DNA from: Gammaproteobacteria bacterium
GTDB lineage: Bacteria > Pseudomonadota > Gammaproteobacteria > Nitrosococcales > Methylophagaceae
DNA: 52,064 bases
Assembly (NCBI GenBank): GCA_029210875.1
Contig: JARGFJ010000006.1
Coordinates: 1-52,064, forward strand
Direction of reading: 5' to 3'
Shown: positions 1 to 9,256 of the stretch, one piece after another
Numbering within the stretch: position 1 is the first letter of the stretch
Layout: each line of letters starts with the position of its first letter
Position numbers and translations under genes: made by a program
Notes under the pieces: generated by a model
The model's database searches: none
Told to the model about the DNA's origin: nothing
The model's input: the letters and a program-made list of their open reading frames with translations, nothing else

Positions 1-15
1 AAGATCCTGCTCAAG

Positions 16-77
16 GGGGTCAAATTTAAACCGGTGTTTTAAAGCCAAAAGGGGTCAATTTTAAAGTGTTGTTGACA
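16..77. mobile_element. Possible terminus of an IS21-like element
   Basis: Two 15-nt direct repeats, GGGGTCAAATTTAAA at 16-30 and GGGGTCAATTTTAAA at 51-65, differ at one base. They are followed by TGTTGTTGACA ending at 77. Homology to a carbamoyltransferase begins just after this point. Several short repeats inside each end are a known property of IS21-family elements, so I infer that this is one end of such an element inserted in the carbamoyltransferase gene. No transposase is in view, and the assignment rests on this layout only. Confidence 0.3.
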
Positions 78-79
78 CA

Positions 80-439
80 TATGTTTTAGAAGAAGATGCG
101 AGAGATGTATTTAGTATAACCGATAGTAACGAGTATGCCTGTCGATTTATGACGATTACTACTCAAGTTGCAGATAAATGGACTGATAAAATTGCTGCTG
201 TAGTTCATATCGATGGTACTGCACGCCCTCAAATTGTTAATGATAAGGAACATCCTTTATATAGCGATATTTTAAGGAAGTTCAAGGCTAAAACTGGACT
301 GCCTGTTTTGGTTAATACCAGCTTTAACGCCCATGAAGAGCCAATTATATGTAAACCCGAAGAGTGTTTAAGAGCATTAATTGATGGGCGTGTTGATTTT
401 GTCGTAACAACACAGGGAGTGTATGTCGGAGTAAATTAA
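80..439 (+). pseudogene. Carbamoyltransferase C-terminal fragment (NodU/CmcH family)
   Basis: The frame is open from 65. Readable family homology starts near 83 with a VLEEDA motif and runs to the stop at 437-439. The segment HIDGTARPQ followed by LPVLVNTSFN and the EEPIICKPEE region is the conserved C-terminal part of NodU/CmcH-type carbamoyltransferases, which transfer carbamoyl groups to sugars or antibiotics. Family members are usually 500-600 residues; only about 115 remain. The first ATG in frame, at 149, falls inside the conserved region, so it is not a natural start. The gene was probably part of the neighbouring glycan locus before its 5' part was lost. Any protein from this fragment would lack the catalytic N-terminal domain. 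Confidence 0.75.
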
Positions 440-447
440 GCTCTTAT

Positions 448-1236
448 TCAGGAGCTGTGCTCTTCCATAACTTGCTGTTCATAACGCTTGGCAAGACGTA
501 AAAACTTACTAAAGGCAAATATCATAGCAAGTCCGAAGCCGTAGATACCGTAGATATAGTAGCGTCTGATAAAGAAAGCTTTAACAAAAGTAAGTGGAAA
601 CTCAGTAATGAGCCTGGGCAGTTTTATCTTACGGCCTTTAACGGCCATGTCTCTCGCCTGCATATCAGAGTATCGGTTTAATTTTTCAACCTGACTAAAA
701 AATGAACGTGTTGAGTTGTGATGAATGACCGCATCAAGCTGACCAACAATGTCATCATCCATAACTACTGCATCATGGGTAATATGATCGCGAAAGCGTC
801 CCATTGTTTTGTTATAGAGCCGTATTTGAGTGACTGCCCACGCCTTGCGATGTGGCATCTTTTCAAATGGCATAAGGTCGACGATTTTAACTTTATAACC
901 TGAGTAGCGTGGTGAGTTACTAAAAATGGAGCCTATCTCGGCTCTTAAGGCGGGAGTAACACGTTCATCTGCATCTATATTTAGTATCCAGTCATGTTTG
1001 CATTGCTGTTCACCAAAACGCTTTTGTTGCCCATATCCTTGCCATTCATTATAGATTACCGTTGCACCGCACTTTTCAGCAATTTCGACAGTATTATCTT
1101 TACTGCCAGAATCAACAACTATTACTTCATCAGCCCAGGTGATAACTGATTCAATGGCTTTTTGTATTCTGTCTGCTTCATTTACAGCAATAATAAAAAC
1201 GGAGAGTTGTAATGGCGATGATAAATTGTCAGTCAT
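448..1236 (-). CDS. Family 2 glycosyltransferase, WaaE/KdtX-like
   Basis: The 262-residue protein has a GT-A fold start (FIIAVNEADRI, about residues 14-24), the nucleotide-binding VDSGSKDNT at 41-49 and a DAD metal motif at 88-90 followed by ERVTP. This pattern is typical of the WaaE/KdtX branch that adds a hexose to the lipopolysaccharide inner core. A hydrophobic stretch near residues 210-240 probably associates with the inner membrane, and a basic tail follows. The gene is last in a minus-strand run of glycan genes and starts 7 bp after the stop of the O-antigen-ligase-like gene. The exact sugar and acceptor cannot be read from the sequence. Confidence 0.85.
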   Translation of the reverse strand: MTDNLSSPLQLSVFIIAVNEADRIQKAIESVITWADEVIVVDSGSKDNTVEIAEKCGATVIYNEWQGYGQQKRFGEQQCKHDWILNIDADERVTPALRAEIGSIFSNSPRYSGYKVKIVDLMPFEKMPHRKAWAVTQIRLYNKTMGRFRDHITHDAVVMDDDIVGQLDAVIHHNSTRSFFSQVEKLNRYSDMQARDMAVKGRKIKLPRLITEFPLTFVKAFFIRRYYIYGIYGFGLAMIFAFSKFLRLAKRYEQQVMEEHSS

Positions 1237-1243
1237 ATTTTTA

Positions 1244-2512
1244 TTAACCTTGAGGCTTTACAATAATTTGCTTATCGCTGTAGAGGGCAGATACAGATAA
1301 AGCAACAATAAACCAAACAACTTGTGCCCAGTTTGAGGAATAAAATGACAGGTGTGAGTTTAGCGGAAACAAAATAGCTAATAGTGAAACTATATAACCA
1401 GTAGAGATAGTGGACTGTGATGTTTGTGCTAATAAACGCCATTTAAAAAATATGATTGATAGGCCAACAATATAACCAAGTAATCCAATCATTCCTGTAT
1501 CAGACATAAATTCAAGGACGATCTGATGTGCGTGCGTCTGGCCGGTTTGTTTCTCTCGTGGAAGAGTGAAGTCGACAAAGAGATCATTATCATTTGCGTA
1601 GTCGGGGTAAGCATATCTAAAGCCTCTTGCTCCAACGCCATTGATAGGATGATCTGCGAATATACGAATGGCTGTTTCCCAAATCGGTAAACGTAGAGAA
1701 GATGCTTGATTCAGAGACTGATATCCTCCATGGAAGGCAAGCAGTGAATTATCAAGTCGAGATTTAAATTGTGGAGTATTGATGACCGCTCCAATCGTTA
1801 CGGTTACTCCAAGTATTATAAGCATCAACTGTTTTCTAGTTATGGCAAAGCTTTTTGGTCGGAAAAATACCAAGAAAATAACTATGCCAGCAAATAAAGA
1901 AATCCACGCCGAACGATCACCACTTATCAGAATTGCTGAGGCAATAAACAAGCTAAAGATAGAGGTATAGAGGATATTACTTTTCTCTTGTATAGCGACA
2001 ATAGCCGCACCCATAAAAGGAATAATCATCAAACCGAGCATGGCGTATTTTCCAAAAATACCACTAATACGGTTAACGGAATGACTGGCTAGCCCAAATA
2101 AGTCTTTGCCAAGGAGAAGTTGTACCCATGCATCAAATGACCAGAAAGCAAGTATGGCTGCAATGCCGATTCCTAACCAAAGATGTGAAGGCGAAGATAA
2201 ACGATTAATAATAAACAAGCCAGCAAAATAGAAACGTAGCGAGCCCAGTACATTCTCTGTGGAGTGAGCCAAATTTACCGCGTCAAACAGTGAAATTAAA
2301 GCCGGAAGCCAGAAACACAGAAAAAACACGGTAAAGACTTTTAGTTGGGGAGACGATTTTAGGCCATTAGTGTCGTTGAACAGGTCGTAAATTCCTATTA
2401 TCGCCATAATAAGCACAATGACTTCGACGCTTCTGCCAAACGGTAGAACAAATACTGCTAATAAGGGAAGCCATACCTCCCACTGAGCAGGTTTTAAAGT
2501 GTTTAACCTCAT
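1244..2512 (-). CDS. O-antigen ligase / polymerase family membrane protein (Wzy_C)
   Basis: The 422-residue protein is strongly hydrophobic, with about ten to twelve predicted membrane segments. A large periplasmic loop at about residues 260-340 contains GVGARGFRYAYP and then a QTHAHQIVLEF stretch; the family has its conserved Arg and His here. WaaL ligases move undecaprenyl-linked glycans onto lipid A-core in the periplasm, and Wzy polymerases share the fold, so the sequence alone does not separate the two. Position beside a core-type GT2 and two GT4 enzymes favours a ligase. The start overlaps the stop of the upstream GT4 gene by 4 bp, which suggests translational coupling. Confidence 0.85.
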   Translation of the reverse strand: MRLNTLKPAQWEVWLPLLAVFVLPFGRSVEVIVLIMAIIGIYDLFNDTNGLKSSPQLKVFTVFFLCFWLPALISLFDAVNLAHSTENVLGSLRFYFAGLFIINRLSSPSHLWLGIGIAAILAFWSFDAWVQLLLGKDLFGLASHSVNRISGIFGKYAMLGLMIIPFMGAAIVAIQEKSNILYTSIFSLFIASAILISGDRSAWISLFAGIVIFLVFFRPKSFAITRKQLMLIILGVTVTIGAVINTPQFKSRLDNSLLAFHGGYQSLNQASSLRLPIWETAIRIFADHPINGVGARGFRYAYPDYANDNDLFVDFTLPREKQTGQTHAHQIVLEFMSDTGMIGLLGYIVGLSIIFFKWRLLAQTSQSTISTGYIVSLLAILFPLNSHLSFYSSNWAQVVWFIVALSVSALYSDKQIIVKPQG

Positions 2513-3549
2513 ATAGTATGTTTCCTCTTTGAATAATCCTGAATGACTTCACCTAAATATCGTTCTGTCGAGATAACCATACTATCTAATGTAAAAGTCT
2601 CTTTGGCCCGTTGATACAATTCTTGAAAGTCATTATTGACACTATCTAAATTAGCTATGCAATGCTGTATTTTATTGTGCATGGCCCGACTATCTGCAAT
2701 GGGCACTAAATAGTGTTTGGGTAGAACTTCATTTGGTGCGGGTACATCGGTAGATAAGACCGGCTTTGATTGTAGTAAGGCTTCGGCCAATACATAGTTA
2801 AAGCCTTCACGTTCTGAAGATATGATGACCAAGTCCGCAGCGGAAATTAATGTACTGGCTTTGTCTATAAATCCAGTTAGGTGTACTGTTGATTCAAGGT
2901 TCAAAGCTTCAAGTTGAGATTGTAATGATGATTGAAGTGGACCATCACCTATAATCAATAAATCAGCGTTAATTCCCTGCCAGGCATCAATTAACATAGC
3001 AAAATCTTTCGCTTCTACAAGACGCCCGATCGAGATTGCAATTGGACGGTTGGCAGGCAAATTAAACCTGCTTCGCAAAGCAGTTTTGCTTATGATGTCT
3101 CCAGAAAGATTAAGACCATTATAGATGACACGTTTTCGTGGATGAGGAAATTGATTTAGTAATCCTTGACTGACTCCAATTACGGCATCCATTTCAATGT
3201 AACCGCTTATTCGTTTTTTTATGTTATGGATAGTGCTTATAACAGGATAGGAAAAAAAACGTTTTATTGATGCTAATAACTCAGCACCTTTACTTGCATG
3301 AGTATGAACAATATCAGGAGTTATTTGTTTCAAGGCACGGTATAGTCGGAAGAGGAGTAATGGATTTCTACGACTCCAGTGTAAGGGGATCTTATGTATC
3401 GTTATACTGCTATCAAAATGGCCGGAAAATAATGGCGAAGCGATAACATGAACTTCGTGGCCACGAGATGCCAGTCCATTACATAGATCGACAAAGTGGT
3501 TTTCCAGCCCACCTTTTCCTTGACTTGCTATAATTTCACAAATTTTCAT
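2509..3549 (-). CDS. Family 4 glycosyltransferase
   Basis: I place the start at 3549 (MKICEII, 346 residues) rather than at the longer frame opening at 3621. The chosen Met opens directly into the GT-B strand, and the longer version would overlap the coding end of ugd. An N-terminal GKGGLENH donor-domain motif is followed by SIGRLVEAKD near residue 175 and the C-terminal E-x7-E element EGFNYVLAE. These are hallmarks of retaining GT4 enzymes such as WaaG and the capsule and LPS mannosyl- or glucosyltransferases. The gene sits in the glycan operon between ugd and the ligase-like gene. Donor and acceptor are unknown. Confidence 0.85.
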   Translation of the reverse strand: MKICEIIASQGKGGLENHFVDLCNGLASRGHEVHVIASPLFSGHFDSSITIHKIPLHWSRRNPLLLFRLYRALKQITPDIVHTHASKGAELLASIKRFFSYPVISTIHNIKKRISGYIEMDAVIGVSQGLLNQFPHPRKRVIYNGLNLSGDIISKTALRSRFNLPANRPIAISIGRLVEAKDFAMLIDAWQGINADLLIIGDGPLQSSLQSQLEALNLESTVHLTGFIDKASTLISAADLVIISSEREGFNYVLAEALLQSKPVLSTDVPAPNEVLPKHYLVPIADSRAMHNKIQHCIANLDSVNNDFQELYQRAKETFTLDSMVISTERYLGEVIQDYSKRKHTI

Positions 3550-3577
3550 TAATAGTATGTTTTGGCTGTGGGTAAAC

Positions 3578-4744
3578 TTAATCCATACCAAACAAGTCTC
3601 TTGTATAGACTTTGCTGGCAACGTCTAAAATTTCAGCCGTGAGTCGGTTAGCAACGATAACATCGCTCAATTGTTTAAAGTTATCCAGATCATTGATTAC
3701 TGTCGAATTAAAAAATGTTGTTTCATTAAGTACAGGTTCGTAAATAACGACTTCAATTCCCTTTGCTTTAATGCGCTTCATAATGCCCTGAATAGCTGAC
3801 GCTCGAAAGTTATCAGAACCGGCTTTCATGATCAGGCGATAAATGCCAACTGTTTTCGGGTTGCGTTTCAAAATGGCTTCTGCGATGAAATCTTTACGAG
3901 TAGTATTGGCATCAACAATCGCTCGAATCAAATTGTTAGGCACATTTTGATAGTTTGCCAACAGTTGTTTGGTATCTTTGGGCAGGCAGTAACCACCATA
4001 ACCAAATGACGGGTTGTTGTAATGGGAACCAATTCTTGGATCTAAGCCAACACCATCAATGACATGACGCGAGTCCAAACCATGGGTTTCACAGTAACTA
4101 TCAAGTTCATTGAAATAAGCCACTCGCATAGCGAGATAAGTGTTTGAAAATAACTTTACAGCCTCGGCTTCTGAGGCATCGGTAAACAAGATAGGAATAT
4201 CTTCTTTTAGTGCTCCTTCAACCAGTAAATCAGCAAAAGTACGCGCCCGCTCTGAATCTTCACCGACAATAATGCGTGAAGGATAGAGGTTGTCATATAA
4301 GGCTTTACCTTCACGAAGAAATTCAGGCGAGAATAAGATAGTGTCACAGTTAAACTGTTGTTTAACTCGTTCAGTGTAACCGACTGGCACCGTTGATTTT
4401 ATTACCATAACAGCAGATGGGTTGATAGCAAGAACATCAGAAATGACAGACTCTATTGAGCTGGTGTTGAAATAATTGGTATCGGGATCGTAATCGGTTG
4501 GTGTGGCAATGACGACATAATCTGCCTGTTGATATGCGTCTTGTTTATCAAGTGTTGCTTTGAAATTAAGGTTTTTTTGCGATAAAAACTGTTCTATTTC
4601 GTTATCTTCGATCGGTGATTGCTTGTTATTAAGTAAAGCAACTTTTTCGGGAATAATATCCAGTGCAACGACTTCGTGGTTTTGTGCCATCAACATAGCA
4701 ATCGACAATCCTACATAGCCTGTTCCGGCAACTGCAATTTTCAT
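3578..4744 (-). CDS. ugd: UDP-glucose 6-dehydrogenase
   Basis: The 388-residue protein matches the usual length of the short bacterial Ugd type. It opens with a Rossmann motif ([10 protein letters not shown], residues 7-16). It has KSTVPVGYT near 115-123, [10 protein letters not shown] near 138, and the catalytic cysteine in [10 protein letters not shown] near residue 257. The enzyme oxidises UDP-glucose to UDP-glucuronate with two NAD+. Here the product probably feeds uronic acid or aminoarabinose-type sugars into the surface polymer built by the adjoining transferases. The stop-start overlap with the upstream GT4 is 4 bp. GDP-mannose dehydrogenase is the main alternative, but motifs and length favour Ugd. 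Confidence 0.92.
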   Translation of the reverse strand: MKIAVAGTGYVGLSIAMLMAQNHEVVALDIIPEKVALLNNKQSPIEDNEIEQFLSQKNLNFKATLDKQDAYQQADYVVIATPTDYDPDTNYFNTSSIESVISDVLAINPSAVMVIKSTVPVGYTERVKQQFNCDTILFSPEFLREGKALYDNLYPSRIIVGEDSERARTFADLLVEGALKEDIPILFTDASEAEAVKLFSNTYLAMRVAYFNELDSYCETHGLDSRHVIDGVGLDPRIGSHYNNPSFGYGGYCLPKDTKQLLANYQNVPNNLIRAIVDANTTRKDFIAEAILKRNPKTVGIYRLIMKAGSDNFRASAIQGIMKRIKAKGIEVVIYEPVLNETTFFNSTVINDLDNFKQLSDVIVANRLTAEILDVASKVYTRDLFGMD

Positions 4745-5862
4745 TGTGTGTCCTCACATAATTCGTGATAAATAGTCACTGTTTTTTCGCACATTAACTG
4801 TAATGTGAAAGGGTGGTCGTTACCAACTATAGGTGGCTTATGTTGCCAAAATATGACTTTGTTGACCACGGCATCAACATCATTGATATCAACTAAACCT
4901 TCAGGTAATAAGGTGTTTAATTGTTCGGCGACACCACCATGATTATAACCAATCACAGGGATGCCCATACTTAACGCTTCAATGGTCGTCCGACCAAATG
5001 CCTCGGGCTGCTTGGCTAGGGAAAATACAATATCGGAAACAGCCAGGATATTTTGAATATCAGTTCTATGACCGGTAAAAGTAATGTCATTATCCAAGCC
5101 TAAGTTCTGAATACGTTGCTGTAGTTCAGTAAGAAAACCCTGTTTACGGGGGTGCGTCTCACCAACGATCAAACCATGAACAGTCAATCCATGTTGTTTC
5201 AGTTGTTTAATACAGCTAATAAAGTCATCCTGGCCTTTCCAGGCAGTAATGCGGGCAGGTAAGGTCAATACCAACTTGCCCGTCAATTGTGGAAAATCAG
5301 CCTTCCATTGTTGTAACCAGTCTTGTTGTGGGTGGTAGTCTTTGTTATAGCGCAAGGTATCGATACCGCGATGTATCACGCTAATCTTGTTAGGATTGAC
5401 ATCGGAATAGTTATCAATAATATAGCCTTTGATCATATTTGATACTGCGATAACACGATCACCGACAGTCATAATGGCACTGTATCTATTGATAGAATAA
5501 GGTCCATGTACGGTTGTGACAATATGGGGGCGATCAGCTTTGGGCAGTTTTCGCCAAGCAAGATAAGCAATCCATGCGGGTAAGCGTGATCTTAGATGAA
5601 TGATGTCAGGTTTGATTTCTCTAAATAGTTTACGTAATTGCCAAATGTACTTAAGTGTTGAGAGGCGTTTTTCTCCCACAGGCAATGCAATGTGAGTTGT
5701 ACCTTCACGTTCTAGCTGTTCAACTAAACGTCCACCTGCTGAAATAACATAAGACTTATAACCCGCATCAACTAATGCTTTGGCTATTTCAGTTGTACCA
5801 CGCTCGACACCACCACTATTTAGTGCAGGTAAAATTTGAATGACAGTAAGTGATTGGGTCAT
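4741..5862 (-). CDS. Family 4 glycosyltransferase
   Basis: This 373-residue GT-B protein has the N-terminal [14 protein letters not shown] donor-cleft motif (about residues 10-23). It continues with [11 protein letters not shown] near 88 and [13 protein letters not shown] near 205, and ends with the E-x7-E motif EAFGRTTIE followed by NHGGVAEQL. It lacks a signal peptide or membrane span, so it acts at the cytoplasmic face. It overlaps both neighbours by 4 bp, ELM1-type upstream and ugd downstream, so it is almost certainly co-expressed with them. It is related to lipopolysaccharide core and exopolysaccharide transferases; the sugar is not predictable. Confidence 0.87.
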   Translation of the reverse strand: MTQSLTVIQILPALNSGGVERGTTEIAKALVDAGYKSYVISAGGRLVEQLEREGTTHIALPVGEKRLSTLKYIWQLRKLFREIKPDIIHLRSRLPAWIAYLAWRKLPKADRPHIVTTVHGPYSINRYSAIMTVGDRVIAVSNMIKGYIIDNYSDVNPNKISVIHRGIDTLRYNKDYHPQQDWLQQWKADFPQLTGKLVLTLPARITAWKGQDDFISCIKQLKQHGLTVHGLIVGETHPRKQGFLTELQQRIQNLGLDNDITFTGHRTDIQNILAVSDIVFSLAKQPEAFGRTTIEALSMGIPVIGYNHGGVAEQLNTLLPEGLVDINDVDAVVNKVIFWQHKPPIVGNDHPFTLQLMCEKTVTIYHELCEDTQ

Positions 5863-6764
5863 TGAGCTAATATCCAGTCTGCGGCACGTTGTGCTTCATT
5901 AAGCTGATGTGATGGCACATGCAGCGAGTGTGTTGTTTGCCATTGTTGATAGCTGCTTACCATACCCTGACTGATCAACTTCTCAACACCATTTACAATT
6001 CGGTTATTGCACTTTTTATTCAATTCCAAACAACCGACAGCACTACCAGAGGTCACGGCTTCATATAACATTGACACACTATCAGGCGACACCCACACAT
6101 AAGTGGATTGTGCCAGTTGATCAGGCAACCAATGTGCTGAAGTATGTGTGTGTTCAACAAAACTGACGGTATCGGATAAGGTGTGCAATTTATCAAAAAA
6201 GTCAGCAGGTGTTCGTCTTGAGTTGGCTATCGTCCATTTAATATCCGAATGTGTTTTCACGATATTTTGTATTTGTTGGATGATCTTTTCAGAATCCCAA
6301 TGAAAATGTTTACTTGGACCACCAGCTAAAATCAATCCATGAGCTGGAAGGTGATTTTTGCTAGGTTGAATCGTATTCAAGACACCTTGTGTAGTGAGAA
6401 TATTTTCGCCTGGAGAAGGTGTATCATGTTCTGGAATGATAGCCATATCAAACCAACGCAATGGCCAATTCGAACGCATTAATAAAATACTTTTACCACC
6501 GAAATAATGAGTGGCAATCAGCATTGCAATATGGGTTCGATTACCTGCCGCTATTAAATAGCTTGGTTGCGAGAGTTTAGACAGAGTACGAAAAAAATTG
6601 CCAGAAAGGATATCAATCAGAAATCGCATACGGCTGTGTGGGATCGGTATTTTGTGGCTTATCACATCTGTGTGGTTAGCTATTGCTTGGATCAGCCCTT
6701 TTACTTGGTTTTCATGGCCAAGTTTACCATCAGTAAAATACCAAATGACAAGCGGATTGACCAT
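5859..6764 (-). CDS. ELM1/GtrOC1 family putative nucleoside-diphosphate-sugar epimerase-like protein
   Basis: The 301-residue protein carries the family's N-terminal signature FTDGKLGHENQ (residues 10-20) and a C-terminal SPDSVSMLYEAVTSG block around 230. Bacterial members of this family (once DUF1022) resemble plant ELM1, a mitochondrial fission factor. They occur almost always inside LPS or exopolysaccharide clusters. The fold looks like a GT-B glycosyltransferase, so a transferase role is plausible but unproven. It is the first purely glycan-related gene in the minus-strand run and follows the ZIP transporter stop by 6 bp. I cannot state a substrate. Confidence 0.8.
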   Translation of the reverse strand: MVNPLVIWYFTDGKLGHENQVKGLIQAIANHTDVISHKIPIPHSRMRFLIDILSGNFFRTLSKLSQPSYLIAAGNRTHIAMLIATHYFGGKSILLMRSNWPLRWFDMAIIPEHDTPSPGENILTTQGVLNTIQPSKNHLPAHGLILAGGPSKHFHWDSEKIIQQIQNIVKTHSDIKWTIANSRRTPADFFDKLHTLSDTVSFVEHTHTSAHWLPDQLAQSTYVWVSPDSVSMLYEAVTSGSAVGCLELNKKCNNRIVNGVEKLISQGMVSSYQQWQTTHSLHVPSHQLNEAQRAADWILAQ

Positions 6765-6770
6765 ATCAGG

Positions 6771-7583
6771 TTAATGTAACGTACTGTGAGCAATAAAAAT
6801 AAACAAGGTACCTGCTGCTATCAAGACTATCTGTTGTAAGGTTTCAGATGGTTTGACTTTGGCATGAAGCCCCGGAATAAGATCTGCAACCGCAATATAG
6901 ATAAAGCTTGAAGCGGCAACAACCAATATATAAGGCAAAATGTGTTGCATTTCTGCCAGCACAAAATAACCTAACAATGCACCAACGACCGTACCAAGAC
7001 TCGATAAGATATTGTAATAAAGAGCTTTGCCACGTTTAAAGCCACTGTGCAATAAAATAACAAAATCCCCCAACTCTTGCGGAATTTCATGGGCAGCTAT
7101 TGCAAGTGCAGTGACGATACCTAGGTGAATATCAGTCATAAATGCCGCAGCGATCAGGATACCATCAACAAAGTTATGAATGGTGTCACCGACTAAAATG
7201 AGGGTACCAGCGGCCTGGTTCTTATTGTGTTGATGGCTATGATTGTGACCATGATGACTGTCATCTTCAGGTAGATGCGCATCACAATGGTCACTATGAC
7301 AATGTCGCCATAACACCAATTTCTCAAGTAAGAAGAAGCTAAGCAGTCCTAGTAATAAAGTTAGACCTATATTGTGAGCGTCTACAGCGTATTCATGTTC
7401 CAATGCATGAGGAATAAGACCTAGAAAAGAAGCACCTAGCAACGCACCAATAGCAAAGCTGACGAGGTGAGGCACTGCAAAATTCCGAGTATTTTCAGGA
7501 ATAAGAAGAAATGTTGATGCCAGAACGACGCTTAATAAACCGCCGATCAGACTGAAACCAATAATCCAGAATAATAATTCCAT
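6771..7583 (-). CDS. ZIP family divalent metal transporter
   Basis: The chosen ATG at 7583 gives 270 residues; a TTG 15 bp upstream is possible but unsupported. About eight membrane helices are visible. The long cytoplasmic loop between helices 3 and 4 is rich in His and Asp and is typical of metal-binding ZIP loops. Helix 4 has HNFVDGILIAA and helix 5 has AAHEIPQELGDF, the HNxxDG and HExPxE(x)GD metal-site motifs. The protein probably imports Zn2+ or Fe2+ across the inner membrane. It lies between pgeF and the glycan genes on the same strand, so it is likely read through from the same transcript; no functional link is obvious. Confidence 0.9.
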   Translation of the reverse strand: MELLFWIIGFSLIGGLLSVVLASTFLLIPENTRNFAVPHLVSFAIGALLGASFLGLIPHALEHEYAVDAHNIGLTLLLGLLSFFLLEKLVLWRHCHSDHCDAHLPEDDSHHGHNHSHQHNKNQAAGTLILVGDTIHNFVDGILIAAAFMTDIHLGIVTALAIAAHEIPQELGDFVILLHSGFKRGKALYYNILSSLGTVVGALLGYFVLAEMQHILPYILVVAASSFIYIAVADLIPGLHAKVKPSETLQQIVLIAAGTLFIFIAHSTLH

Positions 7584-7622
7584 AACATTCCAACACAAGA
7601 TAGTTAATCAATAGATCATACC

Positions 7623-8363
7623 TTATTTTGAATCAATCCAGATCATTGATGCCATTCGGCCACAGACACCATCGCGGCGATAGGAAAAAAAGCGAGCAGG
7701 ATCACTAACCGTACAGCTGCCACCGCCATAGATGGCATTAATTCCAGTCTGTTGTATCCGAAGTCGTGCAAGGTGATATATATCTGCTAAATAATGCGTT
7801 GGGTCAGTTTGAATAAACGCATTTTTTGCTATTGCTGATTGTTTAGTGAAAATAGTATAGACATCCGTGCAAACTTCAAAATGATTAGGACCGATTGCAG
7901 GACCCAGCCATACCATTAGATCTGAAGGAGCAGCGTGATAATGAGCAATGGTTTTTTCAATAATGCCATCTGCTAAGCCGCGCCAGCCGGCATGGACAGC
8001 AGCGACAAAACCAGCCTGTTTATTACAAATTAAAACTGGCAAGCAATCAGCGGTCATTACTGTGCAAACATGATTGGAATCGAGGCTATAACTGGCATCA
8101 GCATCACTGTCTAATTGCCAATCACGACTGTTGATTACAGCAGTGCCGTGGGTTTGGTTTAACCAGCGTGGTGGTTCGGGTAAGTGCGCTTGTTCTGTTA
8201 AAATATGGCGGTTAGTTGAAACTGTACTTGGATTGTCACCAACATGCGTAGCCAGATTTAAAGCATCGTATGGCGCATTGCTCACTCCGCCCAAGCGCGT
8301 TGTGCTGAGTGCTTTAATGGCTTTAGGTGCGGGCCAGTCAGGAATGATAACGTCAACGGTCAT
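7623..8363 (-). CDS. pgeF: Peptidoglycan editing factor PgeF (YfiH/laccase-domain family)
   Basis: The 246-residue protein has the family's N-terminal STTRLGGVS, the LNQTHG motif with its metal-binding His near 68-73, TADCLPVLI near residue 104, and VHAGWRGL near 118. These His and Cys residues form the copper/zinc-type site of the YfiH/YlmD fold. PgeF hydrolyses misincorporated L-Ser in peptidoglycan precursors, and other members act as purine nucleoside phosphorylases, so both activities should be considered. The gene starts 2 bp after the stop of the inositol-phosphatase-like gene and is co-directional with it. Confidence 0.9.
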   Translation of the reverse strand: MTVDVIIPDWPAPKAIKALSTTRLGGVSNAPYDALNLATHVGDNPSTVSTNRHILTEQAHLPEPPRWLNQTHGTAVINSRDWQLDSDADASYSLDSNHVCTVMTADCLPVLICNKQAGFVAAVHAGWRGLADGIIEKTIAHYHAAPSDLMVWLGPAIGPNHFEVCTDVYTIFTKQSAIAKNAFIQTDPTHYLADIYHLARLRIQQTGINAIYGGGSCTVSDPARFFSYRRDGVCGRMASMIWIDSK

Positions 8364-8365
8364 TA

Positions 8366-9160
8366 TTACACTGTCGATACATTAAGATAGTGTGACCATG
8401 AATCGAATAAGTGTCGATCGCATGCTGCCAGGGCGGAACGTGGTGTCAGGGTATTGTTGAATACTGTTTCTCCGTCTAAGGTACAGACAAATCCACCCGC
8501 TTCAGTCAAAATCAAATTAGCAGCAGCATAATCCCATAAATGCTGTTTAGCATGAAGGTATATATGACCGCGACCAGCAGCAATCCAACATAATTCGAGC
8601 GCAATAGAACCAAGGCTTCGTTGAGATCCATAAGGCACATCAGTCACGATTTGTGATGCTAATTCATCTGGTAAGCGTTTGAAGTCGATTAATGCGATTG
8701 ATTTTTTGAGTGATAAGCCGGTGTCAAGCGATGTTAATGTATGTCCATTTAAACTCGCACCTTTGCCTTTTTGAGCAATAAAACAGTCATCATGAATCGG
8801 ATCATAAACCAATCCTAATGTGATTTCATTGTGCTCAATTAAAGCCAAAGAGACACAAAAATAAGGAAGTCCGGCAGCAAAATTACTGGTGCCATCAACA
8901 GGATCGACACACCAAAGTGATTGCCCCGATGACAGTAAAGTCTGTTGTTGTTCCAAGGTCATTTCTTCACCAAGGAAGCCGATATCAGGGTAGGCCAATT
9001 GCAGTTGCGTTGTCAGATGTGTTTGCATTGCCAGATCTGCTTCTGTCACGATGCTGCCATCCGTTTTATATTGTCGTTTAACAAGAGTAAATCGAGGTAT
9101 TAACTCGGTCTTGCAAGCTGAAATAACGAGTTGTGATAACTGTTCTAAATCAATATTCAT
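8366..9160 (-). CDS. Inositol monophosphatase family phosphatase
   Basis: The start is set at 9160 (MNIDLEQL, 264 residues), since the seven residues before it are not family-like. Metal-site motifs are all visible: the Glu pair in FLGEEM near residue 72, DPVDGTSNF near 92-100, and WDYAAANLILTEAGG near 210, whose Asp binds the third metal. The family removes phosphate from inositol-1-phosphate, PAP or histidinol phosphate. No feature here picks one of these. It is the first gene of the minus-strand group and diverges from rsmE across a 96-bp gap that must hold both promoters. Confidence 0.87.
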   Translation of the reverse strand: MNIDLEQLSQLVISACKTELIPRFTLVKRQYKTDGSIVTEADLAMQTHLTTQLQLAYPDIGFLGEEMTLEQQQTLLSSGQSLWCVDPVDGTSNFAAGLPYFCVSLALIEHNEITLGLVYDPIHDDCFIAQKGKGASLNGHTLTSLDTGLSLKKSIALIDFKRLPDELASQIVTDVPYGSQRSLGSIALELCWIAAGRGHIYLHAKQHLWDYAAANLILTEAGGFVCTLDGETVFNNTLTPRSALAACDRHLFDSWSHYLNVSTV

Positions 9161-9256
9161 AGTTGAAGTATAACAATACATTATGCTTTATATTCAAACA
9201 CTGACCCTCACGCTGTAAACTAGCTCTATTGAATAGAACTTAAAGTTGCTCGTCTT

